From NCBI RefSeq assembly GCF_918378365.1, contig NZ_OU912926.1, positions 620,001 to 684,000 of the forward strand: a stretch of 64,000 bases of DNA, given 5' to 3'. The notes under the pieces were generated by a model, which saw only the letters and a program-made list of their open reading frames with translations, searched no databases and was not told where the DNA came from. This document shows positions 48,576-58,408 of the stretch, piece by piece. The DNA is from Candidatus Nitrotoga arctica (GTDB lineage: Bacteria > Pseudomonadota > Gammaproteobacteria > Burkholderiales > Gallionellaceae). How positions within the stretch are numbered: position 1 is the stretch's first letter; the number at the start of each line of letters is the position of its first letter. A program made the position numbers and the translations under genes.

Positions 48576-49109
48576 CTAATGTTGAATTTCAGTTTTCGCT
48601 GGCTTGGTTGTTATTGGTTGAGCAGGTGGTTGCAGTTGAGGGGATGGCGTTTGAGCATAACCTGCCGTATCCAGTCCGCCGCCCCACTGCTCAGCTTGAA
48701 AACCCTTGAACCAGGTTTTTCCGACGGCGAGTGTCGGTACGCCGTCACTACCAGATAACTTATTGAAAGCATCGAACTCTTCTTTGGTACGCAAGATATT
48801 TTCGGTAAATGGAATACCGCGCTTATTCAAAAATAAGCGCGCCTGTTTGCATAGATCGCTACAATTTTCGGCTACATACAGAGTGACGGGAAAATTTTGT
48901 TTGGCACGACGGGTTGCATAAGGTAAATCATTCGCATCAACTGTTGGGGCAGCGCCAAATTTCTTTTGTTCAATTTTTGCCGCATCCGCCGCCGGGGCAT
49001 CGCCGTAATGTACCTTGCCGGATTTATCCACCCAACGGTACAGCCCGTCTGCCTGCGCACTGCCGCAAATGAGCGCTATCAACCCAGCCAATACGAAATG
49101 CATTTTCAT
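48576..49109 (-). CDS. Periplasmic DUF4124/glutaredoxin-like protein
   Basis: I place the start at the ATG 49109 (GGGGGC upstream), giving 177 aa; an upstream ATG at 49133 overlaps that site. The signal peptide 'MKMHFVLAGLIALICGSAQA' is followed by a DUF4124 domain ('LYRWVDKSGKVHYGDAPAAD') and a glutaredoxin-like fold ('VTLYVAENCSDLCKQARLFL') with a CxxxC pair in place of the usual CPYC. 'DGVPTLAVGKTWFKGF' is the cis-Pro region. The C-terminus is a proline- and glutamine-rich tail. It is probably a periplasmic thiol protein; activity is not established. It lies 26 bases downstream of prlC and is likely in its operon. Confidence 0.82.
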   Translation of the reverse strand: MKMHFVLAGLIALICGSAQADGLYRWVDKSGKVHYGDAPAADAAKIEQKKFGAAPTVDANDLPYATRRAKQNFPVTLYVAENCSDLCKQARLFLNKRGIPFTENILRTKEEFDAFNKLSGSDGVPTLAVGKTWFKGFQAEQWGGGLDTAGYAQTPSPQLQPPAQPITTKPAKTEIQH

Positions 49110-49135
49110 ATTGCCCCCATAAAAACTGAACACAA

Positions 49136-51196
49136 TTAATTTGCCGCTATCAAACCGCTGTGCCGCAACAGCGCATCAATTGACGGCTCGCGACCTCGGA
49201 ATGCCACAAAGGATTGCATTGCATCGCGGCTACCCCCCACCGCTAGTATCTCTTCGCGGAAGCGAAGACCCGCTGCCAAGTTGAGCACGCCACTTTCCTC
49301 GAACAGGCTATATGCATCAGCGGATAATACTTCCGCCCATTTGTAGCTGTAATAACCAGCCGCATAGCCACCGGCAAAAATATGCGAAAAACTGTTAGGG
49401 AACCGGTTGAATGCGGGGGGGATAAGTACCGCCACCTTGCTACGCACGTCGTCCAGCAATTGCTGGATAGTCAGCGCACCCTGTGGATCGAAGTCGCCAT
49501 GCAGTCGCATGTCGAACAAAGAAAATTCTATCTGGCGCAAGGTCTGCAAGCCATTCTGAAAATTTTTCGCCGCCTGCATTTTGTCGAATAATGCGCGCGG
49601 TAATTTTTGCCCTGTATCTACATGCCTAGTCAAGTCTTGCAGTACATTCCACTCCCAACAGAAGTTTTCCATAAACTGGCTGGGCAATTCTACTGCGTCC
49701 CATTCCACACCGTTGATGCCGGACACACCGAGATCTTCCACTTGGGTAAGCAAATGGTGCAGGCCATGACCGAATTCGTGAAACAGGGTAATGACTTCAT
49801 CATGTGTGAAGAGCGCGCGTCTGTCTCCTACCGGTGCAGCAAAATTGCAATTGAGGTAGGCGACTGGTGTTTGGATGCCAGCCGCAATGCGGCGGCGCGT
49901 GATGGCATCATCCATCCACGCGCCGCCGCGTTTGCTGCTGCGCGCATACAAATCGAGATAAAACTGACCTACTAAACTGCCATCACCGTCCAGAATGTCG
50001 TAGAAACTTACTGTTAAATGCCACAGTGGTGCTGGCGCAGAGCGGACGGTTAGGCCATATAACGTTTCCACCAACTTGAACATGCCATCCAGCACTCTAT
50101 CTTCCGGGAAATATTGCTTCACTTCCTGCTCAGAAAAAGCATAGCGCTGTTGGCGTAAATGTTCACTGGCGTAGCTGACATCCCATGCCTGCATATCTGT
50201 TATATGGAGTTGCGTGCGGGCAAATTCACGCAACTCTGTCAGATCTTGTTCGGCGAAAGGTCGTGCGCGTTGCGCCAATTCACCCAAGAAGTTTTGCACC
50301 TGTTGCGGCGTGCTCGCCATCTTAGTTGCCAGCGACAACTCTGCAAAATTGGAAAATCCCAGCAGATGCGCCTCTTCGCCGCGCAGTTTTAGAATCTGCT
50401 TCATCAACGGCGTGTTATCCCATTCCGGCTTGGCTTGATCTGCGGCTGAAGCGTTCGACGAAAGCTCGCTGGCGCGGGTGCTGTTTGCAGTGTACATACG
50501 CTCGCGCAACGCACGGTTATCTGCGTATTGCATAAGCGGGCCATAAGAAGGGGCTTTCAGGGTGAACAACCAACCCGTTTTGCCTTCCTCTTGCGCCGCT
50601 TCGGCAGCAACCTGACGTTCGTCTGCTGGAATACCGGACAACTCTGCTTCGTCTTCAACCAGCCATGTGTAAGCGTTAGTAGCATCCAAAATATTATCGG
50701 AAAAACGTGAACACAAGGTGGAAAGCTCCTCCTGAATGGCAAGAAAGCGTACTTTTTGCGCTTCCGGTAATTCGGCCCCGCCGAGGCGAAAATCACGCAA
50801 TTGATTCTTAATGATTTTCTGACGTGCCGCATTCAAAGTCGTAAATTCTCCACTGGCGTGTACGGCCTTCACTTTTTGAAATAGTGCTAGATTTTGCGCC
50901 AATTCACCGTAATACTGCGTAATCTTGGGTAAATTGGCATTGTATACTTCGCGTAGTGGGGCCGAGTTCATCACTGCATTCAAGTGTGAAACCTGCCCCC
51001 ATGATCGTGATAAACGCTCGTTGGCATCCGCTAACGGCTGTATGAAATTGTCCCAAGTTGGGGCAGAGACATCGGCCAATAGTCGCTCGCATAGCTCACG
51101 ATTTTCAGTTAAAAGTTGATCAAGCGCCGGCGCAACGTGTTTAGAGCGGATTTCCTCAAAACGCGGCAAACCGGAAAAATAAAGTAATGGATTCAT
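49136..51196 (-). CDS. prlC: Oligopeptidase A (M3 metallopeptidase)
   Basis: This cytoplasmic zinc peptidase degrades short peptides, including cleaved signal peptides. The 686-aa protein is the normal length for PrlC. The zinc site is 'VITLFHEFGHGLHHLL' (HExxH), with the third ligand region 'GVEWDAVELPSQFMENFCWE'. The N-terminal helical domain and 'FSHIFAGGYAAGYYSYKWAE' near the C-terminus are typical of the family. The gene is followed by the glutaredoxin-like gene and preceded by a 105-base gap to the signalling operon. Confidence 0.96.
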   Translation of the reverse strand: MNPLLYFSGLPRFEEIRSKHVAPALDQLLTENRELCERLLADVSAPTWDNFIQPLADANERLSRSWGQVSHLNAVMNSAPLREVYNANLPKITQYYGELAQNLALFQKVKAVHASGEFTTLNAARQKIIKNQLRDFRLGGAELPEAQKVRFLAIQEELSTLCSRFSDNILDATNAYTWLVEDEAELSGIPADERQVAAEAAQEEGKTGWLFTLKAPSYGPLMQYADNRALRERMYTANSTRASELSSNASAADQAKPEWDNTPLMKQILKLRGEEAHLLGFSNFAELSLATKMASTPQQVQNFLGELAQRARPFAEQDLTELREFARTQLHITDMQAWDVSYASEHLRQQRYAFSEQEVKQYFPEDRVLDGMFKLVETLYGLTVRSAPAPLWHLTVSFYDILDGDGSLVGQFYLDLYARSSKRGGAWMDDAITRRRIAAGIQTPVAYLNCNFAAPVGDRRALFTHDEVITLFHEFGHGLHHLLTQVEDLGVSGINGVEWDAVELPSQFMENFCWEWNVLQDLTRHVDTGQKLPRALFDKMQAAKNFQNGLQTLRQIEFSLFDMRLHGDFDPQGALTIQQLLDDVRSKVAVLIPPAFNRFPNSFSHIFAGGYAAGYYSYKWAEVLSADAYSLFEESGVLNLAAGLRFREEILAVGGSRDAMQSFVAFRGREPSIDALLRHSGLIAAN

Positions 51197-51301
51197 ATCT
51201 TAAAAACAACCTTTCATGGATGATTCATAATGGCCTGCTAACTGGCAGATTCAAGTACGGATCGTAGCAGATCCGTCATGAAGAAAGGCAATTGCGCCAG
51301 C

Positions 51302-53629
51302 TCAAAGTAATCGCGGTTTTGTCATCGACATGCAGCATCTCTCCCTGAGCAGAATTTCGAATTCCTCGGCTGGGATCGGCATACTGAAAAAGTAGCCCTG
51401 CATTTCGTCACAATGATGCAAACTCAGGAAAGATTTCTGCCCATCGGTTTCGACCCCCTCGGCGATTACTTTGAGTCCCAGATCATGTGCCATGGAAATG
51501 ATGATCTTGGCGATTATCGCGTCATCCCGGTTGGTGGTGATGTCGCGCACGAATGACTGGTCTATTTTAAGAAAACTTATTGGAAAATGCTTGAGGTAAT
51601 TTAGGCTTGAATAGCCGATGCCGAAATCGTCAATCGCGAGTTTCACCCCGATTGCCTGGAATTGAGAGAGTGTAGCTATGGCCGCCTCTACATTCTGCAT
51701 GACCATGCTCTCGGTCAGTTCCAGCTCAAGATAGGAGGGATCCAGTTCAGTTTCTTTTAACATACGGGTAACTATTTCAACCAGATCCTGCTGCTTGAAT
51801 TGGCGTGCCGAAAGGTTGACTGCGATGCTTACTGGCTTGAGTCCGGCACGCTGCCATGCCTTATTCTGTTCGCAGGCGGTGCGCAACACCCATTCTCCGA
51901 GCGGCACTATCAGGCCAGATTCCTCCGCCACTGGGATGAACTTGGTCGGGTAAAGTAAGCCTTGGACGGGATGTTGCCAGCGTACCAAAGCTTCCATGCC
52001 GGTGATTTCGCCGCTAATTAGATCAACTCGCGGCTGATAATGCAGTAGAAATTCCTGGCGATTAATTGCTTGTCGCAGGTCGTTTTCCAGCGTTAGCCGT
52101 TCTAGTGCCTTGGCGTTCATTTCGGCGGTGCAGAACTGGGCATTGTTGCGACCTTTGTTCTTGGCCAGGTACAAAGCGCCATCGGCACTCTGAAGCAAGG
52201 CCTTGGCGTCCTCGCCGTCTTTGGGGTAGAGCGCGATGCCGATACTGCATGTGACGAGTAGCTCGTGGCCTTCAATAGTGAGTGGCTTAGTCATAAGCTT
52301 GAGGATTTTCTGCGATACCATCCAAGCATCGTCTTCCGATGTCATGCTGTCCAGAATTACCACGAACTCATCCCCGCCCAGGCGCGCCACAGTATCGCCC
52401 TCTCGCATACAGACGGAAAACATGGCGGCAACCTGTTTCAGCAACATATCGCCGGCATGATGGCCCAGGCTGTCGTTTACGTTCTTGAAATTATCCAGGT
52501 CAATGAACAGAACTCCCAACCTATCCCTGTGACGATGTGCGTTGGTCAGCGCCTGGACGAGTCGATCATGGAACAGGGTGCGACTGGGAAGTCCGGTCAG
52601 GACATCGTTATAGGCCAAGTAATTGAGCTTCTCTTCCTTTTTGATATATTCGAGTGCATATGAAATATTTGCGGTCACCTCGGTGAGCAGTTTTATTTCT
52701 TCCATATCGAAGAAATTTAGCTCTGAAGCATAGAGGACGAATAAGCCAACCGGCTGGTCGTCTCCCATCAGGGGGAATACGCCCATGGAACGGTAGTCAC
52801 GCTGCCTCGCATCTATATGCCAGTGCGCCAGCTTGGGATCGGAATCGATGTCGTTGCAGACAACGGGTTTTTTTTCCTGTAGCGCCCGCATTGCCAGTAC
52901 TAAAGTATCCGCCTCATTGTTCCTGATGGCCAAGGTGATTTTGTCAAGATATCCTTCATCAAAGCCCGACCAGGCCAAGGGTGACAGGCCCGTCCCTTTG
53001 GAGTCCACCGATCCTATCCAGGCCATCCTGAAATGGCCGTGCTCCACTGCGATACGGCAAGCTTCAGTATATAACTCTTGCCGGTTCCGAATACGAACAA
53101 TGGCCGCATTGATGTCGCTCAAGATTGCATAGAGGCGGTTGAGTCGAATGATTTGAGTCTCTGCGCGTTTGCGCTCCGTGATCTCCTCGTTTCGCCCGCG
53201 CACAGCCTGCTCGAGGAGCTGGTTATGCTGAGCGAGAAAGTCGCTGTATTCTTTCAAGCGTAATAGATTGCGCACGCGCACCCACAACTCGGCACGATCT
53301 ATCGGTTTAGTAAGAAAGTCTTCTGCTCCGGCGCTTAGCCCGGCCAGCTTGGAACCGCGGTCATCCAACGCAGAGAGCATAATGATGGGAAGGTTGCGGG
53401 TGGCAGGATTGGTCTTGAGCTTGGCCGCTACATCATAGCCATCCATGCCGGGCATCATGACATCGAGTAGAATCAAGTCTGGGGGGTTCTCCTCCACCAT
53501 TGCCAATGCTTCTTCACCGCTGTTAGCAGTAACGGTAAGGTAGCCTTCCGGCTTAAGTAAAACTTCCAGCAAGCTCCTGTTTTTGGGCTCATCATCCACA
53601 ATCAGGATTGTTGCTATAGGGGAAGTCAT
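51302..53629 (-). CDS. Response regulator with REC, GAF, GGDEF and EAL domains
   Basis: This is a cyclic-di-GMP signalling protein of 775 aa. The receiver domain (1-120) has the phosphoacceptor Asp56 in 'LILLDVMMPGMDG' and Lys108 in 'LTKPID'. A helical linker (130-165) and a GAF domain (about 165-330) follow. The GGDEF domain (335-500) has an intact active-site GGDEF at 418-422 ('ARLGGDEFVVILDS'), so it may synthesise c-di-GMP. The EAL domain has 'EITGMEALVRWQHPVQGLLY' (Glu546) and 'DDFGIGYSSLNYLKHFP', so it may also hydrolyse it. Its start overlaps the preceding regulator gene (ATGA). The net activity cannot be deduced. Confidence 0.93.
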   Translation of the reverse strand: MTSPIATILIVDDEPKNRSLLEVLLKPEGYLTVTANSGEEALAMVEENPPDLILLDVMMPGMDGYDVAAKLKTNPATRNLPIIMLSALDDRGSKLAGLSAGAEDFLTKPIDRAELWVRVRNLLRLKEYSDFLAQHNQLLEQAVRGRNEEITERKRAETQIIRLNRLYAILSDINAAIVRIRNRQELYTEACRIAVEHGHFRMAWIGSVDSKGTGLSPLAWSGFDEGYLDKITLAIRNNEADTLVLAMRALQEKKPVVCNDIDSDPKLAHWHIDARQRDYRSMGVFPLMGDDQPVGLFVLYASELNFFDMEEIKLLTEVTANISYALEYIKKEEKLNYLAYNDVLTGLPSRTLFHDRLVQALTNAHRHRDRLGVLFIDLDNFKNVNDSLGHHAGDMLLKQVAAMFSVCMREGDTVARLGGDEFVVILDSMTSEDDAWMVSQKILKLMTKPLTIEGHELLVTCSIGIALYPKDGEDAKALLQSADGALYLAKNKGRNNAQFCTAEMNAKALERLTLENDLRQAINRQEFLLHYQPRVDLISGEITGMEALVRWQHPVQGLLYPTKFIPVAEESGLIVPLGEWVLRTACEQNKAWQRAGLKPVSIAVNLSARQFKQQDLVEIVTRMLKETELDPSYLELELTESMVMQNVEAAIATLSQFQAIGVKLAIDDFGIGYSSLNYLKHFPISFLKIDQSFVRDITTNRDDAIIAKIIISMAHDLGLKVIAEGVETDGQKSFLSLHHCDEMQGYFFSMPIPAEEFEILLRERCCMSMTKPRLL

Positions 53630-54045
53630 GGTGGGCTTTCTTCTTTACTCGGTTCCATTGAAGAATATAACGAATAATTACGCTTCGCCAACTGTGCCTT
53701 GATCTCCGCCAACAGTTTCTGATAGCGCAACGGTTTGGCGATATATCCATCACAACCGGCGCTACGGCAGCGTTCCTCATCACCTTTCATCGCTAAGGCG
53801 GTAAGTGCGATGACCGGAATGGTGCGCGTGGCAACGTTCCGCTTGAGCAGTGCTGTAGCGACCAAGCCGTCCATGCCGGGCAGCTGGATATCCATCAGGA
53901 TTAAGTCGGGTTGCTCAGTTTGCGCTAATGTCAAGCCAACCTCCGCATCCATGGCGCTAAGCACGCTGTAACCTGCTTTTTGCAAGAGAAGTACTGCCAG
54001 TTTCATATTCGCGGGGTTATCCTCGACCACCAGTATTTTGGCCAT
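53626..54045 (-). CDS. Single-domain CheY/DivK-like response regulator
   Basis: The 139-aa protein is a lone receiver domain: acidic pocket 'LVVEDNPANMKLAVLLLQKA', phosphoacceptor Asp52 in 'PDLILMDIQLPGMDG', Thr/Ala switch region 'IALTALAMKGDEERC' and Lys in 'GYIAKPLRY'. It has no output domain, so it probably relays phosphate or acts by protein contact, as DivK does. It starts one base after the kinase gene ends and overlaps the GGDEF-EAL gene, placing it between sensor and effector in the operon. Confidence 0.92.
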   Translation of the reverse strand: MAKILVVEDNPANMKLAVLLLQKAGYSVLSAMDAEVGLTLAQTEQPDLILMDIQLPGMDGLVATALLKRNVATRTIPVIALTALAMKGDEERCRSAGCDGYIAKPLRYQKLLAEIKAQLAKRNYSLYSSMEPSKEESPP

Positions 54046-54046
54046 A

Positions 54047-56878
54047 TTAGTCTTCCTTCCGACGAGTCATCAGTGCCCACCGTACCTCGTTGAGGAAGTG
54101 GCCTTGGCTTAATACGGTCTTGTTCATGATTTTCATTACCTGAGGATCAAGCGCCGCACGGTCCTCGGCAGTGAGTTGTTTGGAGGTAACGATCAGAATC
54201 GGGATACGCGCAGTGTCAGGGTTGTTTTTAAGTGCCAGCACCACGTCAAAACCATTCACTTCCGGCATTACCAGGTCGAGCACGATCAGGTCAGGCAACA
54301 AACGGTACGCCGCCTCAATCGCCTCACGCCCACCATAGGCTTTAACTATCGTGTAGCCAGTATCCCGCAGATGGATGGCAATGATTTCCACTGCCTTGGG
54401 ATCGTCATCCACTACTAATACTGTTAGCGGCTGTTTGGGTTGTACTGACGTATGCAGGCCAAGATCGGTCAGCGTATCATGCAAATCCGCACGGCTGATT
54501 GGCTTCTGGAGCACTGCCGATGCACCGAGGGATAAACCCATGCTGCGGTCTGCCATAATAGAAATAATCACCACCGGTATATGAGCCAGAGCAGGAATTT
54601 GTTTGATGCGAGTGAGGAATTCCCAACCAATCATGTTTGGCAACAAAATGTCCAACGTGATTAATGCCAGTGGCTGTTGCATGGCGAGGTTGAATGCAGC
54701 CTCAGCACTAATGGCGCGCACTGCCTTGATACCTAACAATTCTAGTTGGATGCGGATTAACTCGGCCGCCCGGTCGTCATCTTCCACCACCAAGGCGACC
54801 TGCTCTCCTGAATGGCGGAGCGCCCTCAATGGTGACGGAAGGACCGGATCGGCTGGTTCTTCGGTCAGTGCGGCAGCCGCTTCCTCCGTTGTCCATAGCG
54901 GCAGCCAGAGCGTGAAGCAGGTGCCTTGGCCCTCGGCGCTTTCCACCGTCACTGTGCCGCCATGCAGTTCAACGAGACTCTTTACTATCGCCAAACCTAA
55001 TCCCGTCCCTTCGAATTTGCGCGCCAGGCTGCTATCAATCTGACTGAAAGGTTTGAACAGCCGTTCAAAATCTTCATTGGCGATGCCGATGCCGCTGTCG
55101 GTAACGCTGATTTCGATGAAATCCGTAATTTTGTTGTTACTCCAAGGGAAGCTCAGCCCCGCCCATCGACCGGTTAGTTGACCGACTTGGGCGCGCGACA
55201 CGCGGCGGGCACGCAGGGCTACATCGCCGCCTTCGGGAGTAAACTTGACTGCGTTAGATAGCAGGTTATAAACGATTTGCTTGACCTTGCGTACGTCTGC
55301 CTGGATATCACCCAGCCCATCGGCGATATCCAAATTGAGGTGGATGTGCTGGGCAGCAGCTTTCTCCCTGACCATAGACAGGCTATTGGAGAATAGTAAG
55401 GGCAGATCGATCGGTTCCAGGTGGAGGATCATCTTGCCGGCTTCCACTTTTGATAGATCCAGGATATCGTTGATTAGAGATAGTTGATGCTGGCCGCTCT
55501 CTAAAATGTCACCTATGTAGCCACGTTGTTCATCAGTCAGATCGCCCATCAGGCCATCCTTGAGTACTTCAGAAAAACCGATAATGGCGTTAAGCGGTGT
55601 TCTTAGTTCGTGCGACATCGTAGAGAAAAATTCCGATTTCATTCGGCTAGCCGCTTCCAACTCAACATTCCTCTGTTGTACCTGCTCATGCTTTTTCTGT
55701 TCTGCCTCTGCGTGTTTGCTGGCGGTCAAATCCCTGGTCACCACAATATGAAGCTGCCCCATATTGAAGCGGATTTCACGCGTTTTGAATTCCAGCGGAA
55801 AATTTGTGCCGTTCTTGCGCACGCCCACCATTTCCCTGCTCACTCCAGGAGCCGTGGGTTTGTTCAACTGCTGATGCCATTCAAGAGAACCATTATGCTG
55901 ATCTCGGCTTGGCTCCCGCGTCAGCAGGCTGGCATTTTTACCAATAATCTCGTTTCCTTTGTAGCCAAAAATCTGCTCCGCGGCCGGGTTGAAGATTTCG
56001 ATCATACCGCCTTCGTTAATTGCAATGATGCCTTCATCTACGTTGTCCAGCACTGCACGGGTACGCGCTTCGCTGTCACGTATTTGGCCGATGACCTTCA
56101 CCAGATTATCGTGTATTTCTTTCAGGGCTTTCATCAGCTGGCCAATTTCATTTGTTGAGCGGACTTCGATTTGCTGCGTTAAATTGCCTGCGGCAACACC
56201 CCGAGCAATCCTCACTACGTCTTCTAACGGCCGGGAAATGGCACGGACAAGCATAAAGCCAATCCATATAGCCAACCCCAGGCCAATGATTGCTGTAGCG
56301 ATGATAATGTTGCGAATAATATCGTAGCGTCTCTGTACCTCTTCATATTCCTGCTTAGTCACACTTAATTGCAGCTTGCCAAGTGTCTTGATTCCTTGCC
56401 CAACTGGTTGGTAGAGGGGGCGCATATTTTCTACGATGATTCGGCTCGTTTTCTTTAAGTCGTTAGCCCGTAAAGCATTTGCTGCTGGATTTAGACTCTG
56501 GGTAACGAATTTTTTGTAGTCATCGGCAAATTTTGCCGCCAGTATCTTTTCTTCGGGCGTTAGATAGGTGGCCATGTAGGCTTCCCATATCTCGTCAATC
56601 TCCATTTCATTCTTTTCCAGCTTTGCAACATTAATGCCAATTTCATCGGGCGTCGACGCCACCAGGCTAGCCGTTATGGCGATGCGGTTTTGCAATATCA
56701 ACGATTCAATGTCCGTCAACTGATCGAGTGCAATGATGCGGTCCTCATAAACAGTTTTCAGACTGTCTCTCGCTTTACTCATTCCAAACAGGGAAACCGA
56801 CTCAATTCCTAGCAGGGTGACTGCAATGAAAAAAAAAGTAACGATCAAACGCGATTTAATGGTCAAATTTTTAATCAT
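54047..56878 (-). CDS. Hybrid sensor histidine kinase with two C-terminal receiver domains
   Basis: The 943-aa protein has a transmembrane helix (about 10-30), a periplasmic four-helix-bundle sensor (about 35-185), a second helix (about 188-212), a HAMP domain (213-265), a PAS domain (about 270-385), a HisKA domain with His423 in 'STMSHELRTPLNAIIGF', and an ATPase domain ('NLLSNAVKFTPEGGD', 'DSGIGI', 'GTGLGLAIV'). Two receivers follow, with Asp743 ('LDILLPNMIG') and Asp868 ('LDLVMPEVNG'). It is the first gene of a three-gene operon with a lone receiver and a GGDEF-EAL protein. A phosphorelay controlling c-di-GMP is likely; the stimulus is unknown. Confidence 0.94.
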   Translation of the reverse strand: MIKNLTIKSRLIVTFFFIAVTLLGIESVSLFGMSKARDSLKTVYEDRIIALDQLTDIESLILQNRIAITASLVASTPDEIGINVAKLEKNEMEIDEIWEAYMATYLTPEEKILAAKFADDYKKFVTQSLNPAANALRANDLKKTSRIIVENMRPLYQPVGQGIKTLGKLQLSVTKQEYEEVQRRYDIIRNIIIATAIIGLGLAIWIGFMLVRAISRPLEDVVRIARGVAAGNLTQQIEVRSTNEIGQLMKALKEIHDNLVKVIGQIRDSEARTRAVLDNVDEGIIAINEGGMIEIFNPAAEQIFGYKGNEIIGKNASLLTREPSRDQHNGSLEWHQQLNKPTAPGVSREMVGVRKNGTNFPLEFKTREIRFNMGQLHIVVTRDLTASKHAEAEQKKHEQVQQRNVELEAASRMKSEFFSTMSHELRTPLNAIIGFSEVLKDGLMGDLTDEQRGYIGDILESGQHQLSLINDILDLSKVEAGKMILHLEPIDLPLLFSNSLSMVREKAAAQHIHLNLDIADGLGDIQADVRKVKQIVYNLLSNAVKFTPEGGDVALRARRVSRAQVGQLTGRWAGLSFPWSNNKITDFIEISVTDSGIGIANEDFERLFKPFSQIDSSLARKFEGTGLGLAIVKSLVELHGGTVTVESAEGQGTCFTLWLPLWTTEEAAAALTEEPADPVLPSPLRALRHSGEQVALVVEDDDRAAELIRIQLELLGIKAVRAISAEAAFNLAMQQPLALITLDILLPNMIGWEFLTRIKQIPALAHIPVVIISIMADRSMGLSLGASAVLQKPISRADLHDTLTDLGLHTSVQPKQPLTVLVVDDDPKAVEIIAIHLRDTGYTIVKAYGGREAIEAAYRLLPDLIVLDLVMPEVNGFDVVLALKNNPDTARIPILIVTSKQLTAEDRAALDPQVMKIMNKTVLSQGHFLNEVRWALMTRRKED

Positions 56879-57121
56879 ATTTTTTCAAGGATTAATGGTG
56901 TATGTAGCGGTGAGGCATCTGCGGTATGTCTTAACACACTGTTTATCAACATCAATCAATTTGTTACACAACCGTCTGAGCGAAATGTAGAACACTAATG
57001 ATTCAGATATATAGCACTGTGAAATTTCTTCACGACTTACTTCTGGACGAACTTTAACTATTTAGAAAAGGGCCATTATTGAATGGCCAATCTAAATCTA
57101 CAGATTGCCGCACAATCAAGG

Positions 57122-58408
57122 CTATTGACTAGCCTTTGATTGGTAAACAAGTTGCCCATCAACCAAGGTATAGCGCACGCGACCCTGCAACTCCATACCG
57201 AAGAATGGAGTATTTTTACCTTGGCTTTTCAATGCCGCAGGTTCAATCTTCCAGTACACTTCGGGATCGAACACGCACACATCGGCAGCGGCTCCGACAG
57301 ACAGATGCCCAGCGTCCAGACCCAATATACGCGCAGGATGTAGTGTAATCTTGGCGAGCCCATCGGCGAGCGCACGACGGCCCTGTTTCGCCCATTTGAG
57401 CACCAAGGGTAGCAGTAATTCCAGTCCGGTAGCTCCTGCTTCGGCCTCGGCGAAAGGCAGTTGCTTGGCATCCTCGTCCACAGGCGTGTGATCGGAACAA
57501 ATTGCGTCTATTGACCCATCGAGCAAACCGGCATGCAAAGCATCGCGATCGCGCTGACTGCGCAATGGTGGTACCAAGTAGCAGTTGGCATCAAAGAAAC
57601 CGATATCCATTTCGGACAGGTGTACATGGTTGGCAGACACATCGCAGGTAAGCGTCAGCCCCTGTTGTTTGGCGGCACGCACCAGTGCCACCCCTTCTGC
57701 ACTGGAGATGCGACAGATGTGCAGTCGCACACCGGTCTCACGCGCTAATTGCAACATGGTGGACAGCGCAATGGTCTCCGCACACACCGGAATGGCGGGT
57801 AAGCCCAGACGTGTCGCCACTTCACCATCATGCGCCACACCGTCGCGTGCAAGGAAGCTGTCCTGCGGGCGCAACCAAACACTGAAACCAAAGGTGGCGG
57901 CATATTGCATGGCGCGCATCAGCACACGAGTGTCAGTAAGCGCAGCATCGGCTTGACTGAAGGCGATACAACCGGCATCGGCGAGTTCAGCCATCTCGGT
58001 AAGTTCCGCACCTCTCAGCCCATAGGTCAGCGCACCTACCGGATAAACACGCGCTTTATTCAATTCACGAGCGCGATACTTGAGCATCTCTACCAGACCC
58101 GGTTCATCCAGTGGCGGATCGGTATCCGGTGGGCATGCCAGTGTCGTGATGCCGCCTGCTACTGCTGCATCCATCTCGGATTCAAGCGTGGCCTTGTATT
58201 CGTAACCCGGTTCGCGCAGACGTGCGGCAAGATCGATCAAGCCGGGAGCAACCACAAGACCTGTTGCATCAATCACCTGTTGTGCCACAAAACCTGCTGG
58301 CGCGCTGCCCACAGCAGCTACTTTACCAGCCACGATAAATAAATCGCAGAGGCCATCAATCTTATTTTTCGGATCAATTAAATGCCCGTTCTTAATTTGG
58401 ATATTCAT
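57122..58408 (-). CDS. pyrC': Dihydroorotase-like protein PyrC' (probably non-catalytic)
   Basis: The ATG at 58408 overlaps the pyrB stop (TGATG). The 428-aa protein is a dihydroorotase-family amidohydrolase, but the metal-binding HxH of active enzymes ('DxHxHxREPG') is replaced: the sequence reads 'GLIDLAARLREPGYEYK'. The 'MPNT' motif is 'CPPDTDPP', and the late metal aspartate region is 'SDHTPVDEDAKQLPF'. This pattern is that of PyrC'/PyrX subunits, which assemble with aspartate carbamoyltransferase without catalysing the dihydroorotase step. A true pyrC is expected elsewhere in the genome. That it forms a complex with PyrB is inferred from the family and the overlap. Confidence 0.88.
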   Translation of the reverse strand: MNIQIKNGHLIDPKNKIDGLCDLFIVAGKVAAVGSAPAGFVAQQVIDATGLVVAPGLIDLAARLREPGYEYKATLESEMDAAVAGGITTLACPPDTDPPLDEPGLVEMLKYRARELNKARVYPVGALTYGLRGAELTEMAELADAGCIAFSQADAALTDTRVLMRAMQYAATFGFSVWLRPQDSFLARDGVAHDGEVATRLGLPAIPVCAETIALSTMLQLARETGVRLHICRISSAEGVALVRAAKQQGLTLTCDVSANHVHLSEMDIGFFDANCYLVPPLRSQRDRDALHAGLLDGSIDAICSDHTPVDEDAKQLPFAEAEAGATGLELLLPLVLKWAKQGRRALADGLAKITLHPARILGLDAGHLSVGAAADVCVFDPEVYWKIEPAALKSQGKNTPFFGMELQGRVRYTLVDGQLVYQSKASQ

